DNA of 64,000 nt from Variovorax sp. Root473 (GCF_001426505.1 NZ_LMEV01000013.1:62001-126000); one strand, 5' to 3'. Shown: positions 27,259 to 36,277, counted from the stretch's first letter. Made by a program: numbers and translations. The notes: generated by a model from the letters alone, not told the origin.

Positions 27259-27300
27259 AAAACCCCCGCCAACCCCTTGATCCTTCGTCGCCCCCCACAC

Positions 27301-27314
27301 GGCACGAAAGCTGC
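27301..27314 (+). promoter_or_regulatory. Sigma-54 (-24/-12) promoter of the flavin monooxygenase gene
   Basis: CGGCACGAAAGCTGC contains the obligatory GG-N10-GC spacing (GG 27301-27302, GC 27313-27314) and matches six of seven bases around -24 (GGCACG). The start of the gene is 72 bases downstream. Confidence 0.68.
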
Positions 27315-27386
27315 GCCACGTCTTCCGCGTGCGCCTTGCCGCGCCGCATTCGATTCGATTCGTTCAACGACACACGGAGACATGCA

Positions 27387-29189
27387 ATGACAGACCCGAC
27401 CACCGGCCCCACCCAGGCCGCCGCCCAGTGGCTGGCCGATTTCGCCGCCGCGCTCGCACGCGGCGACATCGACACGGCCGTCTCGCTGTTCGAGGCCGAC
27501 AGCTACTGGCGCGACCTCGTTGCCTTCACCTGGAACATCCGCACGCAGGAAGGCCCGGAGGCCATCCGCGCCATGCTGCAGGCCCGGCTGGCCGACACGC
27601 AGCCCACGACCTTCGCGCTCGAAGGCGAGGCGACCGAGGCCGACGGCGTGATCGATGCGTGGTTCACCTTCGAGACGCGTGTCGCGCGCGGGCGCGGGCA
27701 TCTTCGGCTACGCAACGGCAAGGCCTGGACGCTGCTCACCACCATGACCGAGCTGAAAGGCTTCGAGGAAAAGACAGGCGACAACCGCATCAAGGGCGCG
27801 GAGCACGGCGTGCACAAGGGCCGCAAGAACTGGCTCGAGAGGCGCCGCGACGAAGAGGCCGCGCTGGGCTACACCGAGCAGCCCGAGGTGGTGATCATCG
27901 GCGGCGGCCAGGGTGGCATCGGGCTGGGCGCGCGGCTGCGCCGGCTGGGCGTGCCGACGATCATCGTGGAGCGCAACGCCCGGGCCGGCGACTCCTGGCG
28001 CAAGCGCTACAAGTCGCTGTGCCTGCACGACCCGGTCTGGTACGACCACCTGCCCTACATGCCCTTCCCCGACGACTGGCCGGTGTTCGCGCCCAAGGAC
28101 AAGATCGGCGACTGGCTCGAGATGTACACCAAGATCATGGAGCTCAACTACTGGAGTTCCACCAACGCGACCAAGGCGCGCTTCGACGAGGCCGCGCAGC
28201 GCTGGGAGGTGCAGGTGGAGCGCGAGGGCAAGCCGGTGACGCTGCGTCCGAAGCAGCTGGTGTTCGCGCTCGGCGTGTCGGGCTACCCGAACGTGCCGAA
28301 GGTGGCGGGCGCCGAGGACTTCCTGGGCGACCAGCACCACTCCAGCCAGCACCCCGGGCCCGAGGCCTACGCCGGCAAGAAGTGCGTGGTGCTGGGCTCG
28401 AACAACTCGGCGCACGACATCTGCGCGGCGCTGTGGGAGCACGGCGCGGACGTGACGATGATCCAGCGCTCGTCCACGCACATCGCGCCCTCGCAGTCGC
28501 TGATGAAGCTGGCGCTGGGCGGCCTGTATTCCGAGCAGGCGCTCAGGAACGGCATCGACCACCACAAGGGCGACCTGATCTTCGCCTCGGTGCCCTACAA
28601 GATCATGCACACCTTCCACATCCCCGTGTACGAGGAGATGAAGAAGCGCGACGCCGACCTGTACGCGCGGCTGGAGAAGGCGGGCTTCCTGCTCGACTTC
28701 GGCGCGGACGGCTCGGGCCTGTTCATGAAGTACCTGCGGCGCGGCTCGGGCTACTACATCGACGTGGGCGCCTCGGAGCTGGTGGCCAACGGCAGCATCC
28801 ACCTGAAGAGCGGCGTGAACATCGAGCGCGTGAACGCGCGCTCGGTCACGCTCACCGACGGCACCGAACTGCCGGCCGACCTGCTGGTGTACGCCACGGG
28901 CTATGGCTCGATGAACGGCTGGCTGGCCGACCTGATCTCGCCCGAGATCGCCGACAAGGTCGGCAAGTGCTGGGGCCTGGGCTCCGACACGCCGAAGGAC
29001 CCGGGTCCATGGGAAGGCGAGCTGCGCAACATGTGGAAGCCCACACAGGTCGACAACCTGTGGTTCCACGGCGGCAACCTGCACCAGTCGCGCCACTACT
29101 CGCAGTTTCTGGCGCTGCAGCTGAAGGCGCGCATGGAAGGCATCGACACGCCGGTGTACGAGCTGGCGGCGTCGCACCACAAGCGCTGA
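27387..29189 (+). CDS. Flavin-containing monooxygenase with an N-terminal NTF2-like domain
   Basis: A 600-residue cytosolic flavoprotein. Residues 10-125 form a SnoaL/NTF2-like domain (a polyketide-cyclase type fold). From 165 on it is a class B monooxygenase: FAD motif VVIIGGGQGGIGLG (168-181), the FMO-like signature FLGDQHHSSQHPG near 315, and a second nucleotide motif VVLGSNNSAHD. It may oxygenate a nitrogen, sulfur or ketone substrate with NADPH and O2. The ATG at 27387 follows GGAGA; the frame is open further upstream through the promoter and is not used there. Activation by sigma-54 points to an inducible catabolic role. Confidence 0.88.
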   Translation: MTDPTTGPTQAAAQWLADFAAALARGDIDTAVSLFEADSYWRDLVAFTWNIRTQEGPEAIRAMLQARLADTQPTTFALEGEATEADGVIDAWFTFETRVARGRGHLRLRNGKAWTLLTTMTELKGFEEKTGDNRIKGAEHGVHKGRKNWLERRRDEEAALGYTEQPEVVIIGGGQGGIGLGARLRRLGVPTIIVERNARAGDSWRKRYKSLCLHDPVWYDHLPYMPFPDDWPVFAPKDKIGDWLEMYTKIMELNYWSSTNATKARFDEAAQRWEVQVEREGKPVTLRPKQLVFALGVSGYPNVPKVAGAEDFLGDQHHSSQHPGPEAYAGKKCVVLGSNNSAHDICAALWEHGADVTMIQRSSTHIAPSQSLMKLALGGLYSEQALRNGIDHHKGDLIFASVPYKIMHTFHIPVYEEMKKRDADLYARLEKAGFLLDFGADGSGLFMKYLRRGSGYYIDVGASELVANGSIHLKSGVNIERVNARSVTLTDGTELPADLLVYATGYGSMNGWLADLISPEIADKVGKCWGLGSDTPKDPGPWEGELRNMWKPTQVDNLWFHGGNLHQSRHYSQFLALQLKARMEGIDTPVYELAASHHKR

Positions 29190-29196
29190 AGACGCG

Positions 29197-29220
29197 ATGA
29201 AGGCCGTTCGCGGCCTTCAT
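29197..29220. terminator. Bidirectional terminator with a TTCG tetraloop
   Basis: A perfect 10-bp stem ATGAAGGCCG / CGGCCTTCAT closed by a TTCG tetraloop stands between the convergent monooxygenase and Crp-type genes. It lacks long T-runs, but it is very stable and well placed. Confidence 0.7.
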
Positions 29221-29224
29221 CCAC

Positions 29225-29935
29225 TCATCCGTCGATGCGCCGACGCAGCCCCTCCAGGTCGGTCACGGTGATGCCGCCGTACTCGATGCGCAGCAGGCCG
29301 GCCAGCGCCAGCCGCCGCAGCGCCGCGTTGCAGCGCTGGCGCGACAGGCCCGAGAGGTTGGCGATCTCTTCCTGCGACACCTGCAGGTGCGGGTCGCTGC
29401 CGGGATGCAGCCACTCGTGGAACAAACCGGCGAGCGCGCGCGCGACCTGGCTGTCGGTGTCCAGCAGGTGGTGCGCGGTGAAGTTGCCGAGGAACCAGTG
29501 CATGCGCTCATTGATCTGGCGCAGCAGGAAGTCGTCGAAGCTGCGGTGCGTGGCGCGCAGCCATGCGAAGGTCTCCAGCGGCATCAGCGCCACGCGGCTG
29601 GGGCGCAAGGCGATGATGTCGGCGGTGCGCGGCACACCGCGCAGCAGCGTGCCCTCGCCGAACCAGCTGCCGGCCGACAGGCCGCCCAGCGTGACGGAGC
29701 GCCCGTCGGGCGAGGTCACGCACCACTTGAGCAGGCCTTCGATGGTGCCGTACCAGTGCAGCGGCGTGTCGCCGCAGCGGCACAGCGCGGCGCCCGCGGC
29801 CACCTCGACCTCGCGCATCTCGTCGAGCACGCGCTCGCCCGCGCTCACGTCGAGCCGCGGGAACCAGGCGGAGCCCTGCAGCAGCTGGGCAATGGTCTGC
29901 GGGGATGCGGGAGGAGCCGGCTTCGTCACGGGCAT
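29225..29935 (-). CDS. Crp/Fnr family transcriptional regulator
   Basis: A 236-residue regulator: a cyclic-nucleotide-binding-type beta-roll (about 30-140; GTIEGLLKWCVTSPDGRSVTLGGL, GSWFGEGTLLRG) and a C-terminal Crp-type helix-turn-helix (QEEIANLSGLSRQRCNAALRRL, about 190-211). There is no cysteine cluster of the FNR type at the N-terminus (only C52 and C54 near CRCGD), so an oxygen-sensing cluster is unlikely. It is convergent with the monooxygenase and followed upstream by the DUF1090 gene. The target is unknown. Confidence 0.9.
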   Translation of the reverse strand: MPVTKPAPPASPQTIAQLLQGSAWFPRLDVSAGERVLDEMREVEVAAGAALCRCGDTPLHWYGTIEGLLKWCVTSPDGRSVTLGGLSAGSWFGEGTLLRGVPRTADIIALRPSRVALMPLETFAWLRATHRSFDDFLLRQINERMHWFLGNFTAHHLLDTDSQVARALAGLFHEWLHPGSDPHLQVSQEEIANLSGLSRQRCNAALRRLALAGLLRIEYGGITVTDLEGLRRRIDG

Positions 29936-29952
29936 GTCGGCGGCTGGCTCAC

Positions 29953-30333
29953 TCAGTGCGCGCCCTTGAGGTGCTGCAGTTCTTCCTGCGCGTCGCGCAG
30001 CTTCTTCTCGCGATCGGCGATCTTGCTGGCACGGCCCTTCTCCTGTGCCTCGCGCAGATCGCGCTCACGTTCCGCGACCTTGCGCTCCTGGTTGCGGATG
30101 CGCCGCGCGTGCTCGGCCGCCAGTTTGGCATCGGTGCAGTTGCGGTTCACTTCGGCCAGCGCTGTTTCGAGGCCGCGCACGCGCTGCTTCTGGCCTTTCG
30201 ATTTCGCCATCTCGATGTCGCGGCCGATGGCTTCGCGCTTGGCGTCGCAGGTGCCTGGGCCCGTGGGTTGGGCGGCAGCGCCGAGGGCGGTGAACGCGGC
30301 CGCGGCGGCCAGCACGAGAAGGCGTAGTTTCAT
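29953..30333 (-). CDS. DUF1090 family periplasmic protein
   Basis: A 126-residue exported protein with a signal peptide ending ..GAAAQP, two conserved cysteines (CDAKREAIGRDI and RNCTDAK) about 37 residues apart, and then a highly charged coiled coil (from about 70: ERKVAERERDLREAQEKGRA). This is the YqjC-like DUF1090 pattern; function unknown, stress-linked in enterobacteria. The real start is the ATG at 30333 with the signal peptide; the longer frame upstream is antisense to the next gene. Confidence 0.85.
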   Translation of the reverse strand: MKLRLLVLAAAAAFTALGAAAQPTGPGTCDAKREAIGRDIEMAKSKGQKQRVRGLETALAEVNRNCTDAKLAAEHARRIRNQERKVAERERDLREAQEKGRASKIADREKKLRDAQEELQHLKGAH

Positions 30334-30490
30334 TGAGGGTGCTCCTGATGCGCGTGATGGCGCAACGACGACTTTAGCGCCTGGCGCCGCGTAAACCCTG
30401 CCCCGGAATGTCATCGCGATGACTGAGTGCGACAGGGCCCCGAAAAAATAATGGCGCGCCCTCCACGAAAGACTCCCGAAAGCATCCGCC

Positions 30491-31411
30491 ATGTCGAAGC
30501 GCAAAGTGATCGTGACCATCGCCCCCACCGGCGGCATGGCGCACAAGTCCCAAAACCCCCATCTGCCCACGCAACCCGCCGAGATCGCGGCCGACGTGCT
30601 GCGCTGCTGGAACGCCGGCGCCAGCGTGGTGGCGATCCACGCGCGCCGCCCCGACGACGGCGCCACCTGCAACGCCGAGGTGTACCGCGACATCAACAGC
30701 CGCATCCGCGCGCTGGGCAGCGACATCGTGCTGAACAACTCCACCGGCGGCGGTGTGCACGGCGACATGGTGAAGCCGCTGGCCGGCGATCGCTGGGAGA
30801 TCGCGTGGGAAGAGCGCATCAAGGGCATGGACGCCGGCGCCGAGATGTGCACGCTCGACGCCACCACGCTCAACCTGAGCTTCGAGGGCAAGCAGATCCT
30901 CATGGACACGCCGATCACGCGCGGGCGCGAGCTGGCCGCCGGCATGAAGGCACGCGGCATCAAGCCCGAGTGGGAAGTGTTCAGCCCCACGCACATCCTG
31001 CAGGACACGACCACGCTGATCGAGGAAGGCCATGACGACGAGCCGTACTTCATCAACCTGGTGATGAACGTGCACCGCAACTTCCAGAACGCGATGCCGT
31101 ACTCGCCGCGCAACCTGCAGATGATGGTCGACACGCTGCCCAAGGGCGCCATCTTCGGCGTGAGCGGCATCGGCATGTCGCAGCTCGAGGCCAACGTGGC
31201 GGCGCTGCTGCTGGGCGGCCACGCGCGCGTGGGGCTGGAAGACAACCTCTACTTCCGCCACGGCGAACTCGCCACCAACGTGCAGCTCACCGAGCGCATC
31301 GTGCGCGTGATCCGCGAGCTCGACATGGAAGTGGCCACGCCGGCCGAGGCGCGGCAGATCATGGGCCTGCCGCGCATGGGCGGCCCGCGGCCCGAGTTCG
31401 CGCTGGGTTGA
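30491..31411 (+). CDS. BKACE family beta-keto acid cleavage enzyme (variant metal motif)
   Basis: A 306-residue TIM-barrel enzyme of the 3-keto-5-aminohexanoate cleavage/BKACE family, which condenses a beta-keto acid with acetyl-CoA and releases acetoacetate and a new CoA thioester. Family hallmarks include STGGG (84-88), EWEVFSPTH and RVGLEDN with the presumed ligand E250. The usual zinc motif HxHxRxP reads A48-I-H50-A-R-R-P here, so the first metal-binding His is replaced by Ala. It leads a cluster with a binding protein, a 3-hydroxyacid dehydrogenase, a CoA ligase and a crotonase. Substrate unknown; dehydrocarnitine is one possibility given the dehydrogenase. Confidence 0.85.
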   Translation: MSKRKVIVTIAPTGGMAHKSQNPHLPTQPAEIAADVLRCWNAGASVVAIHARRPDDGATCNAEVYRDINSRIRALGSDIVLNNSTGGGVHGDMVKPLAGDRWEIAWEERIKGMDAGAEMCTLDATTLNLSFEGKQILMDTPITRGRELAAGMKARGIKPEWEVFSPTHILQDTTTLIEEGHDDEPYFINLVMNVHRNFQNAMPYSPRNLQMMVDTLPKGAIFGVSGIGMSQLEANVAALLLGGHARVGLEDNLYFRHGELATNVQLTERIVRVIRELDMEVATPAEARQIMGLPRMGGPRPEFALG

Positions 31412-31445
31412 CGACAGGCAAGAACAACAAACGGAGACAACGCAC

Positions 31446-32654
31446 ATGAACACCCCTCGCACCGCCCTGGCCCTCGCGCTGGGCGCCCTCCTTGCATCGG
31501 GCGCCTTCGCCCAGGTGTCCGACGACACCATCCGCATCGGCTTCATCAGCGACATGTCGGGCATCTACCGCGACTACGACGGCCCGGCCGGTGCGGAAGC
31601 CATCCGCATGGCCATCGCCGACATGGGCGGCGCCATCAATGGAAAGAAGATCGAGCTGGTCACGGCCGACCATCAGAACAAGCCCGACATCGCCGCTGCC
31701 AAGGCGCGCGAATGGTTCGACGTGCAGAAGGTCGACATGCTGGTCGGCGGCGTGAACTCGGGCGCGGCCATTGCCATGGCGGGCGTGGCGGCCGACAAGA
31801 AGAAGCCGTACTTCGTGGTGGGCTCGGGCGCGTCGAGCCTTACCAACGAATACTGCTCGCCTTACACCGTGCACTACGCCTACGACACGGTGGCGATGGC
31901 GCGCGGCACCGCGAGCGCGGTGGTCAAGGCCGGCGGCAAGAGCTGGTACTTCGTGGCGGCCGACTACGCCTTTGGCGCCGCGCTGCAAGGCGACGCCACC
32001 AAGACCGTGCAGGCCGGCGGCGGCACGGTGGCGGGCTCGGTCAAGCACCCGCTGGGCGCGAGCGATTTCTCGTCGTTCATGCTGCAGGCGCAAAGCTCGA
32101 AGGCGCAGGTGCTGGCCCTGGCCAACGCGGGCGGCGACACGGTCAACGCCATCAAGTCGGCGGCGGAGTTCGGCATCAGCAAGAACATGAAACTCGCCGG
32201 CATGATCATCACCATCAACGACGTGCACGCGCTGGGCCTGAAGGCCTCGCAGGGCATGTACCTCACCGACAGCTGGTACTGGAACCAGAGCCCCGAGTCG
32301 CGCGCCTGGGCGCGGCGCTTCTTCGACAAGCACAAGCGCATGCCCTCCTCCTTCCATGCCGGCGACTACTCGGCCACGCTGCAGTACCTGCAGGCCGTGA
32401 AGGCGGCCGGCAGCGACGACGCCGACAAGGTGATGGCACAGCTGCGCAAGACGAAGTTCAACGACATGTTCGTCAAGGGCGGCTGGCTGCGCGACGACGG
32501 CCTCATGGTGCACGACATGCACCTCATGCAGGTGAAGACGCCGGCCGAATCCAGGGAGCCGTGGGACTATTACAAGGTGATCGAAAACATCCCCGGCGAA
32601 GCCGCGTGGACCACCAAGTCGGAGAGCCGCTGCGCGCGGTGGAAATCAGCATGA
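31446..32654 (+). CDS. ABC transporter substrate-binding protein, LivK-type, without adjacent permease
   Basis: A 402-residue periplasmic binding protein, signal peptide ending ..ASGAFAQ at about 23, followed by IRIGFISDMSGIYRDYDGP, the type I binding-protein opening. No permease or ATPase gene is near, so it either uses a distant Liv-type transporter or acts as a receptor. GGAGA precedes the start. Its stop overlaps the dehydrogenase start as ATGA, so its ligand is very probably the substrate of this pathway. Confidence 0.88.
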   Translation: MNTPRTALALALGALLASGAFAQVSDDTIRIGFISDMSGIYRDYDGPAGAEAIRMAIADMGGAINGKKIELVTADHQNKPDIAAAKAREWFDVQKVDMLVGGVNSGAAIAMAGVAADKKKPYFVVGSGASSLTNEYCSPYTVHYAYDTVAMARGTASAVVKAGGKSWYFVAADYAFGAALQGDATKTVQAGGGTVAGSVKHPLGASDFSSFMLQAQSSKAQVLALANAGGDTVNAIKSAAEFGISKNMKLAGMIITINDVHALGLKASQGMYLTDSWYWNQSPESRAWARRFFDKHKRMPSSFHAGDYSATLQYLQAVKAAGSDDADKVMAQLRKTKFNDMFVKGGWLRDDGLMVHDMHLMQVKTPAESREPWDYYKVIENIPGEAAWTTKSESRCARWKSA

Positions 32655-33598
32655 ACCTCACCACCGACGTGAAGCGCGTCGCCGTCGTCGGCACCGGCGT
32701 GATCGGCGCGAGCTGGGCCGCGCACTTCCTCGCGCACGGGCTCGACGTGAACGCGACCGACCCCTCGCCCGGCGCCGAAGACCGGCTGCGCGCCGCCGTG
32801 GCGCAGCACTGGCCGACGCTGGCGCGCTTCGGCCTCGCCGAGGGCGCCTCGGTCGATCGCCTGCGCTTTCACGACAGCCTGGAAGACGCCGTGGCCGTGG
32901 CCGACTTCGTGCAGGAGAACGGCCCCGAGCGCATGGATTTCAAGATCGACCTGTTTCGCCGCATGGACGCGGCTGCGCCGCCGGAGACCCTCCTCGCGTC
33001 GAGCTCGTCGGGGCTGGCCATCAGCGGTGTGCAGGCGGGCTGCGCGCACCCGCAGCGCGTGGTGCTGGGTCATCCGTTCAACCCGCCGCACCTGATTCCG
33101 CTGGTCGAGGTGATCGGCGGCGAGCAGACCTCGCCCGACACCATCGCCCGCACGATGGCGTTCTATGCCGCCATCGGCAAGCGGCCGATCCACGTGAAGC
33201 GCGAGGTGAAAGGCCACATCGCGAACCGTCTGCAGGCCGCGCTGTGGCGCGAGGCGTTTCACCTCGTCAACGAAGGCGTGGCGAGCGTGGCCGACATCGA
33301 CACCGCCATCGCGCACGGCCCCGGACTGCGCTGGGCGGTGATGGGGCCGTTCATGAACCTGCACCTCTCGGGTGGCGCGGGCGGCATCGAACATCTGCTC
33401 GCGCACCTGGGCGGGCCCATCGAAGACTGGTGGAAGGACCTGGGCGCGCCGTCGATGACGGACGCGCTGAAGCAGCAGGTGGTGCAAGGCGTGGACGAAG
33501 CCCTCGGCACGCGCCACACGGCCGACCTCGAAGCCGCGCGCGACACCCTGCTGCTGAACCTGATTCGCGCCAAGGCCGAGACGGGGACGCTGGATTGA
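32651..33598 (+). CDS. 3-hydroxyacyl-CoA / L-carnitine dehydrogenase family protein
   Basis: A 315-residue NAD-dependent dehydrogenase of the short 3-hydroxyacyl-CoA dehydrogenase family: Rossmann motif VVGTGVIGASWAAHF (11-25), the segment LASSSSGL with conserved serines, and VVLGHPFNPPHLIPLVEV with the catalytic His. The sequence around VQENGPERMDFKIDLFRRMD is typical of the carnitine 3-dehydrogenase/lambda-crystallin branch, which works on free 3-hydroxy acids. It would supply the beta-keto acid for the BKACE enzyme encoded upstream. The start ATG at 32651 overlaps the previous stop; the open frame before it lies inside the binding-protein gene. Confidence 0.85.
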   Translation: MNLTTDVKRVAVVGTGVIGASWAAHFLAHGLDVNATDPSPGAEDRLRAAVAQHWPTLARFGLAEGASVDRLRFHDSLEDAVAVADFVQENGPERMDFKIDLFRRMDAAAPPETLLASSSSGLAISGVQAGCAHPQRVVLGHPFNPPHLIPLVEVIGGEQTSPDTIARTMAFYAAIGKRPIHVKREVKGHIANRLQAALWREAFHLVNEGVASVADIDTAIAHGPGLRWAVMGPFMNLHLSGGAGGIEHLLAHLGGPIEDWWKDLGAPSMTDALKQQVVQGVDEALGTRHTADLEAARDTLLLNLIRAKAETGTLD

Positions 33599-33599
33599 C

Positions 33600-35408
33600 A
33601 TGACCGACTTCCTTCTCGACGACACCCTGGTCGCGCCGCCCCGCACGGTGCGCATCGACTTCGACGACGGCTCGTTCGTGCTGCGCTCGCCGACGGCGCT
33701 GCAGCCGTATGCGCGCTGCATCGGCGAATGGATCGAGCGTTGGGCGCGCGAGACGCCCGACGCGTTGGCCTTCGCCGAGCGCGATGAAACGGGCGAAGGC
33801 TGGCGCACGCTCGACTACCACGCGCTGCGCGCCGCCGTCGGTGCCGTGGCGCAAGGCCTGCTCGACCTGGACCTGCCCGCAGGCAAGCCGATCGTGATCC
33901 TCTCGGACAACGCCATCGACCATGCGGTGCTGATGCTCGCCGCGATGCACATCGGTCGCACGGCGTGTTCGCTGTCGAGCGCCTACTCGCGCATGGCGAA
34001 AGACCGGTCGCGGCTGCACGACATGCTGCGGGCGCTGCAACCGGCGCTGGTCTACGCGTCCGATGCGTCGGTGTACGGTGCATCGCTTGCAGGCAGCGGC
34101 ATCGAGGCGGTTACGGTGTTCAGCCGTCACGCCGACATGCATCCCGGCGCGATGGCGTTCGACGCGCTGCTCGGCGCGAAAGAAACGCCCGCCGTCATGC
34201 AGGCCTTCGCCGCCGTGGGCCCCGACACGCATGCCAAGTACCTGCTGACCTCGGGCTCCACCGGAAAGCCCAAGGTGGTGATCAACACGCACCGCATGCT
34301 GTGCGCCAACCAGCAAATGATGGCGCAGACCTGGCGCTTCCTCTCGCAAGAGAAGCCGGTGCTCGTCGACTGGCTGCCGTGGAGCCACACCTTCGGCGCG
34401 AACCACAACCTGCACATGGTGCTGTGCCACGGCGGCGCGCTCTACATCGACGAAGGCCGCCCCGCGCCGGGTCTCATCGAGAAGACGGTGCGCAACCTGC
34501 GCGAGGTGAAACCCACGCTGCTGTTCAACGTGCCGCGCGGCTTCGACATGCTGCTGCCTTTTCTCGAAGCCGATGATGCCCTCGCCGCCGAGGTGTTCTC
34601 GCGGCTGCGCCTGGCCTTCTACGCGGCGGCTGCGCTTGCGCCTTCGACATGGCAACGGCTCGAAGCGGTGGCGCAGCACGTGCGGCCCTCGCGCCCGCTC
34701 TGGCTCACCACCTCTTGGGGCGCGACCGAGACCTCGCCCGCCATCACCTCTGCGCACTGGCAGCTCGACGGCGCCGGCTGCATCGGCGCCCCGCTGCCTG
34801 GGCTCGAACTCAAGTTCGTGCCCAACGGCGAGAAGCTGGAGATGCGCGTGAAGGGCGTCTCGGTATTCCCCGGCTACCGCGATGCGCCGCGCGAGACCGC
34901 CGAGGCTTTCGACGCCGAGGGCTACTACCGCATCGGCGACGCCGGCTTTCCCGCGAACCCCGCCAACCCGTCGCAGGGCGTGATCTTCAACGGCCGCGTG
35001 GCGGAAGACTTCAAGCTCTCGACCGGCACCTGGGTGTCGGTGGGCACGCTGCGCGTGAAGCTGGTGTCGCTGCTGGCGCCGCATGTGCAGGACATCGTGC
35101 TCACGGGCCACGACCGCGACGCGATCGGCATGCTGGTGTTCGCCAGCCCGCAAGGCGCGGCGCTCGCGCCCCAGGCGCTGGCCGCGCGCATCGCCGAAGT
35201 GCTGCGCGCCCTGCGCGACGAAGGCGCGGGCTCGTCGCAATGCCCGGCCTGCGCGCTCGTGCTGGCCGAACCGCCGAGCCTCGACGCGGGCGAGATCACC
35301 GACAAGGGCTACATCAACCAGCGCGCGGTGCTCACGCGGCGCGCGGCCGAGGTGGCGCGGCTGCATGCCTCGGGCGCAGGGGATGCGGACGTGATTCGCG
35401 TCACCTGA
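33600..35408 (+). CDS. Feruloyl-CoA synthase-like acyl-CoA ligase
   Basis: A 602-residue adenylate-forming enzyme of the feruloyl-CoA synthase type. Motifs include YLLTSGSTGKPKVV (near 217-230), SWGATETSPAI and the A8-like EDFKLSTGTWVS. It starts one base after the dehydrogenase stop. The family activates hydroxycinnamic and related acids with ATP and CoA. No typical hydroxycinnamoyl-CoA hydratase-lyase sits beside it, so the substrate may be another organic acid. The C-terminal lysine motif PKTxxGK is replaced by DAGEITDKGYIN, as is usual for this branch. Confidence 0.85.
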   Translation: MTDFLLDDTLVAPPRTVRIDFDDGSFVLRSPTALQPYARCIGEWIERWARETPDALAFAERDETGEGWRTLDYHALRAAVGAVAQGLLDLDLPAGKPIVILSDNAIDHAVLMLAAMHIGRTACSLSSAYSRMAKDRSRLHDMLRALQPALVYASDASVYGASLAGSGIEAVTVFSRHADMHPGAMAFDALLGAKETPAVMQAFAAVGPDTHAKYLLTSGSTGKPKVVINTHRMLCANQQMMAQTWRFLSQEKPVLVDWLPWSHTFGANHNLHMVLCHGGALYIDEGRPAPGLIEKTVRNLREVKPTLLFNVPRGFDMLLPFLEADDALAAEVFSRLRLAFYAAAALAPSTWQRLEAVAQHVRPSRPLWLTTSWGATETSPAITSAHWQLDGAGCIGAPLPGLELKFVPNGEKLEMRVKGVSVFPGYRDAPRETAEAFDAEGYYRIGDAGFPANPANPSQGVIFNGRVAEDFKLSTGTWVSVGTLRVKLVSLLAPHVQDIVLTGHDRDAIGMLVFASPQGAALAPQALAARIAEVLRALRDEGAGSSQCPACALVLAEPPSLDAGEITDKGYINQRAVLTRRAAEVARLHASGAGDADVIRVT

Positions 35409-35490
35409 ACGCGGCGGGGTTGGAGAACCCGGGAATGTTTTCTACGATGGCCGGATTGCCCCGCCACCTCAGCTTCCTGGAGACGCCCGC

Positions 35491-36276
35491 ATGACCACCC
35501 CGCCCTGCGTGACCTTCGACGTGGACGGCCCTGTCTGCACGCTCACGCTGAACCGCCCCGACAAGCGCAACGCCGTGGACGGCGTGGTCGCCGCCGCCTT
35601 GCGCGCGGCCTTCGAGCGCTTCGAGGCCGACGACACATCGCGCGTGGCCGTGCTGACGGGCGCGGGCGGCCACTTCTGCGCGGGCGCCGACCTGGGCGCG
35701 GTCGGCGATCCAGCGCGCCGCAACGAACTCGACCCCGAGGGCGGCGGCGCCGGCCCGATGGGTCCGACGCGCATGGCGCTGTCCAAGCCGCTGATCGCGG
35801 CGGTGAACGGCTACGCGGTCGCGGGCGGACTCGAACTCGCGCTGCTGGCCGACCTGCGCGTGGCCGACGAGGACGCGGTGTTCGGCGTGTTCTGCCGCCG
35901 CTGGGGCGTGCCGCTGATCGACGGCGGCACCGTGCGGCTGCCGCGCCTCATCGGCATGGGGCGCGCACTCGACCTGATCCTCACGGGGCGCCCCGTCGGC
36001 GCGGCCGAGGCGCTGGCGATGGGCCTGGTCAACCGCACCACGCCGCCGGGCGGCGCGCTGGCCGCGGCGCAGGAACTGGCGCGCCAGATCGCCGCCTTTC
36101 CGCAGCAATGCATGCGGGCCGACCGCCGCTCCGCCTTCGAGCAATGGGACCTGCCGCTGGCCGAAGCGCTGCGCCGCGAGGGCGCACGGGGCGTGCCGAT
36201 CGTTGCAGCCGAAGGCGAAGCCGGGGCCGCGCGCTTTGCCGGCGGCGCGGGGCGGCACGGCACTTTCAAGGGCTGA
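35491..36276 (+). CDS. Enoyl-CoA hydratase/isomerase family protein (crotonase)
   Basis: A 261-residue crotonase-fold enzyme. The two oxyanion-hole regions are visible: GGHFCAGADLGAVG (near 59-72) and NGYAVAGGLELALLADLR. The segment WGVPLIDGGTVRLPRLIGMGRA, with no evident glutamate pair of classical hydratases, suggests a lyase, isomerase or hydrolase role rather than beta-oxidation. It is probably the last gene of the cluster that starts at 30491, 82 bp behind the ligase. It faces the convergent MocR gene with one base between their stops. Confidence 0.87.
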   Translation: MTTPPCVTFDVDGPVCTLTLNRPDKRNAVDGVVAAALRAAFERFEADDTSRVAVLTGAGGHFCAGADLGAVGDPARRNELDPEGGGAGPMGPTRMALSKPLIAAVNGYAVAGGLELALLADLRVADEDAVFGVFCRRWGVPLIDGGTVRLPRLIGMGRALDLILTGRPVGAAEALAMGLVNRTTPPGGALAAAQELARQIAAFPQQCMRADRRSAFEQWDLPLAEALRREGARGVPIVAAEGEAGAARFAGGAGRHGTFKG

Positions 36277-36277
36277 T

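Larger units (their letters stand above)
26997..27386. other. Intergenic region between divergent genes with dense regulatory structure
   Basis: No gene is visible in these 390 bases. The left half, AT-richer than its surroundings, holds an inverted repeat CGCAAAAG (27096-27103) / CTTTTGCG (27121-27128) with inner TGGC/GCCA, probably part of the lipoprotein gene's promoter or its leader. The right half carries the TGCGAC activator-site cluster and the sigma-54 promoter listed separately. Confidence 0.6.

Noticed and set aside
33600..36276. Feruloyl-CoA synthase-like ligase plus crotonase as a classical ferulate to vanillin pathway
   Set aside because: The crotonase lacks the sequence character of hydroxycinnamoyl-CoA hydratase-lyase and no vanillin dehydrogenase is present; the dehydrogenase and BKACE neighbours point elsewhere.
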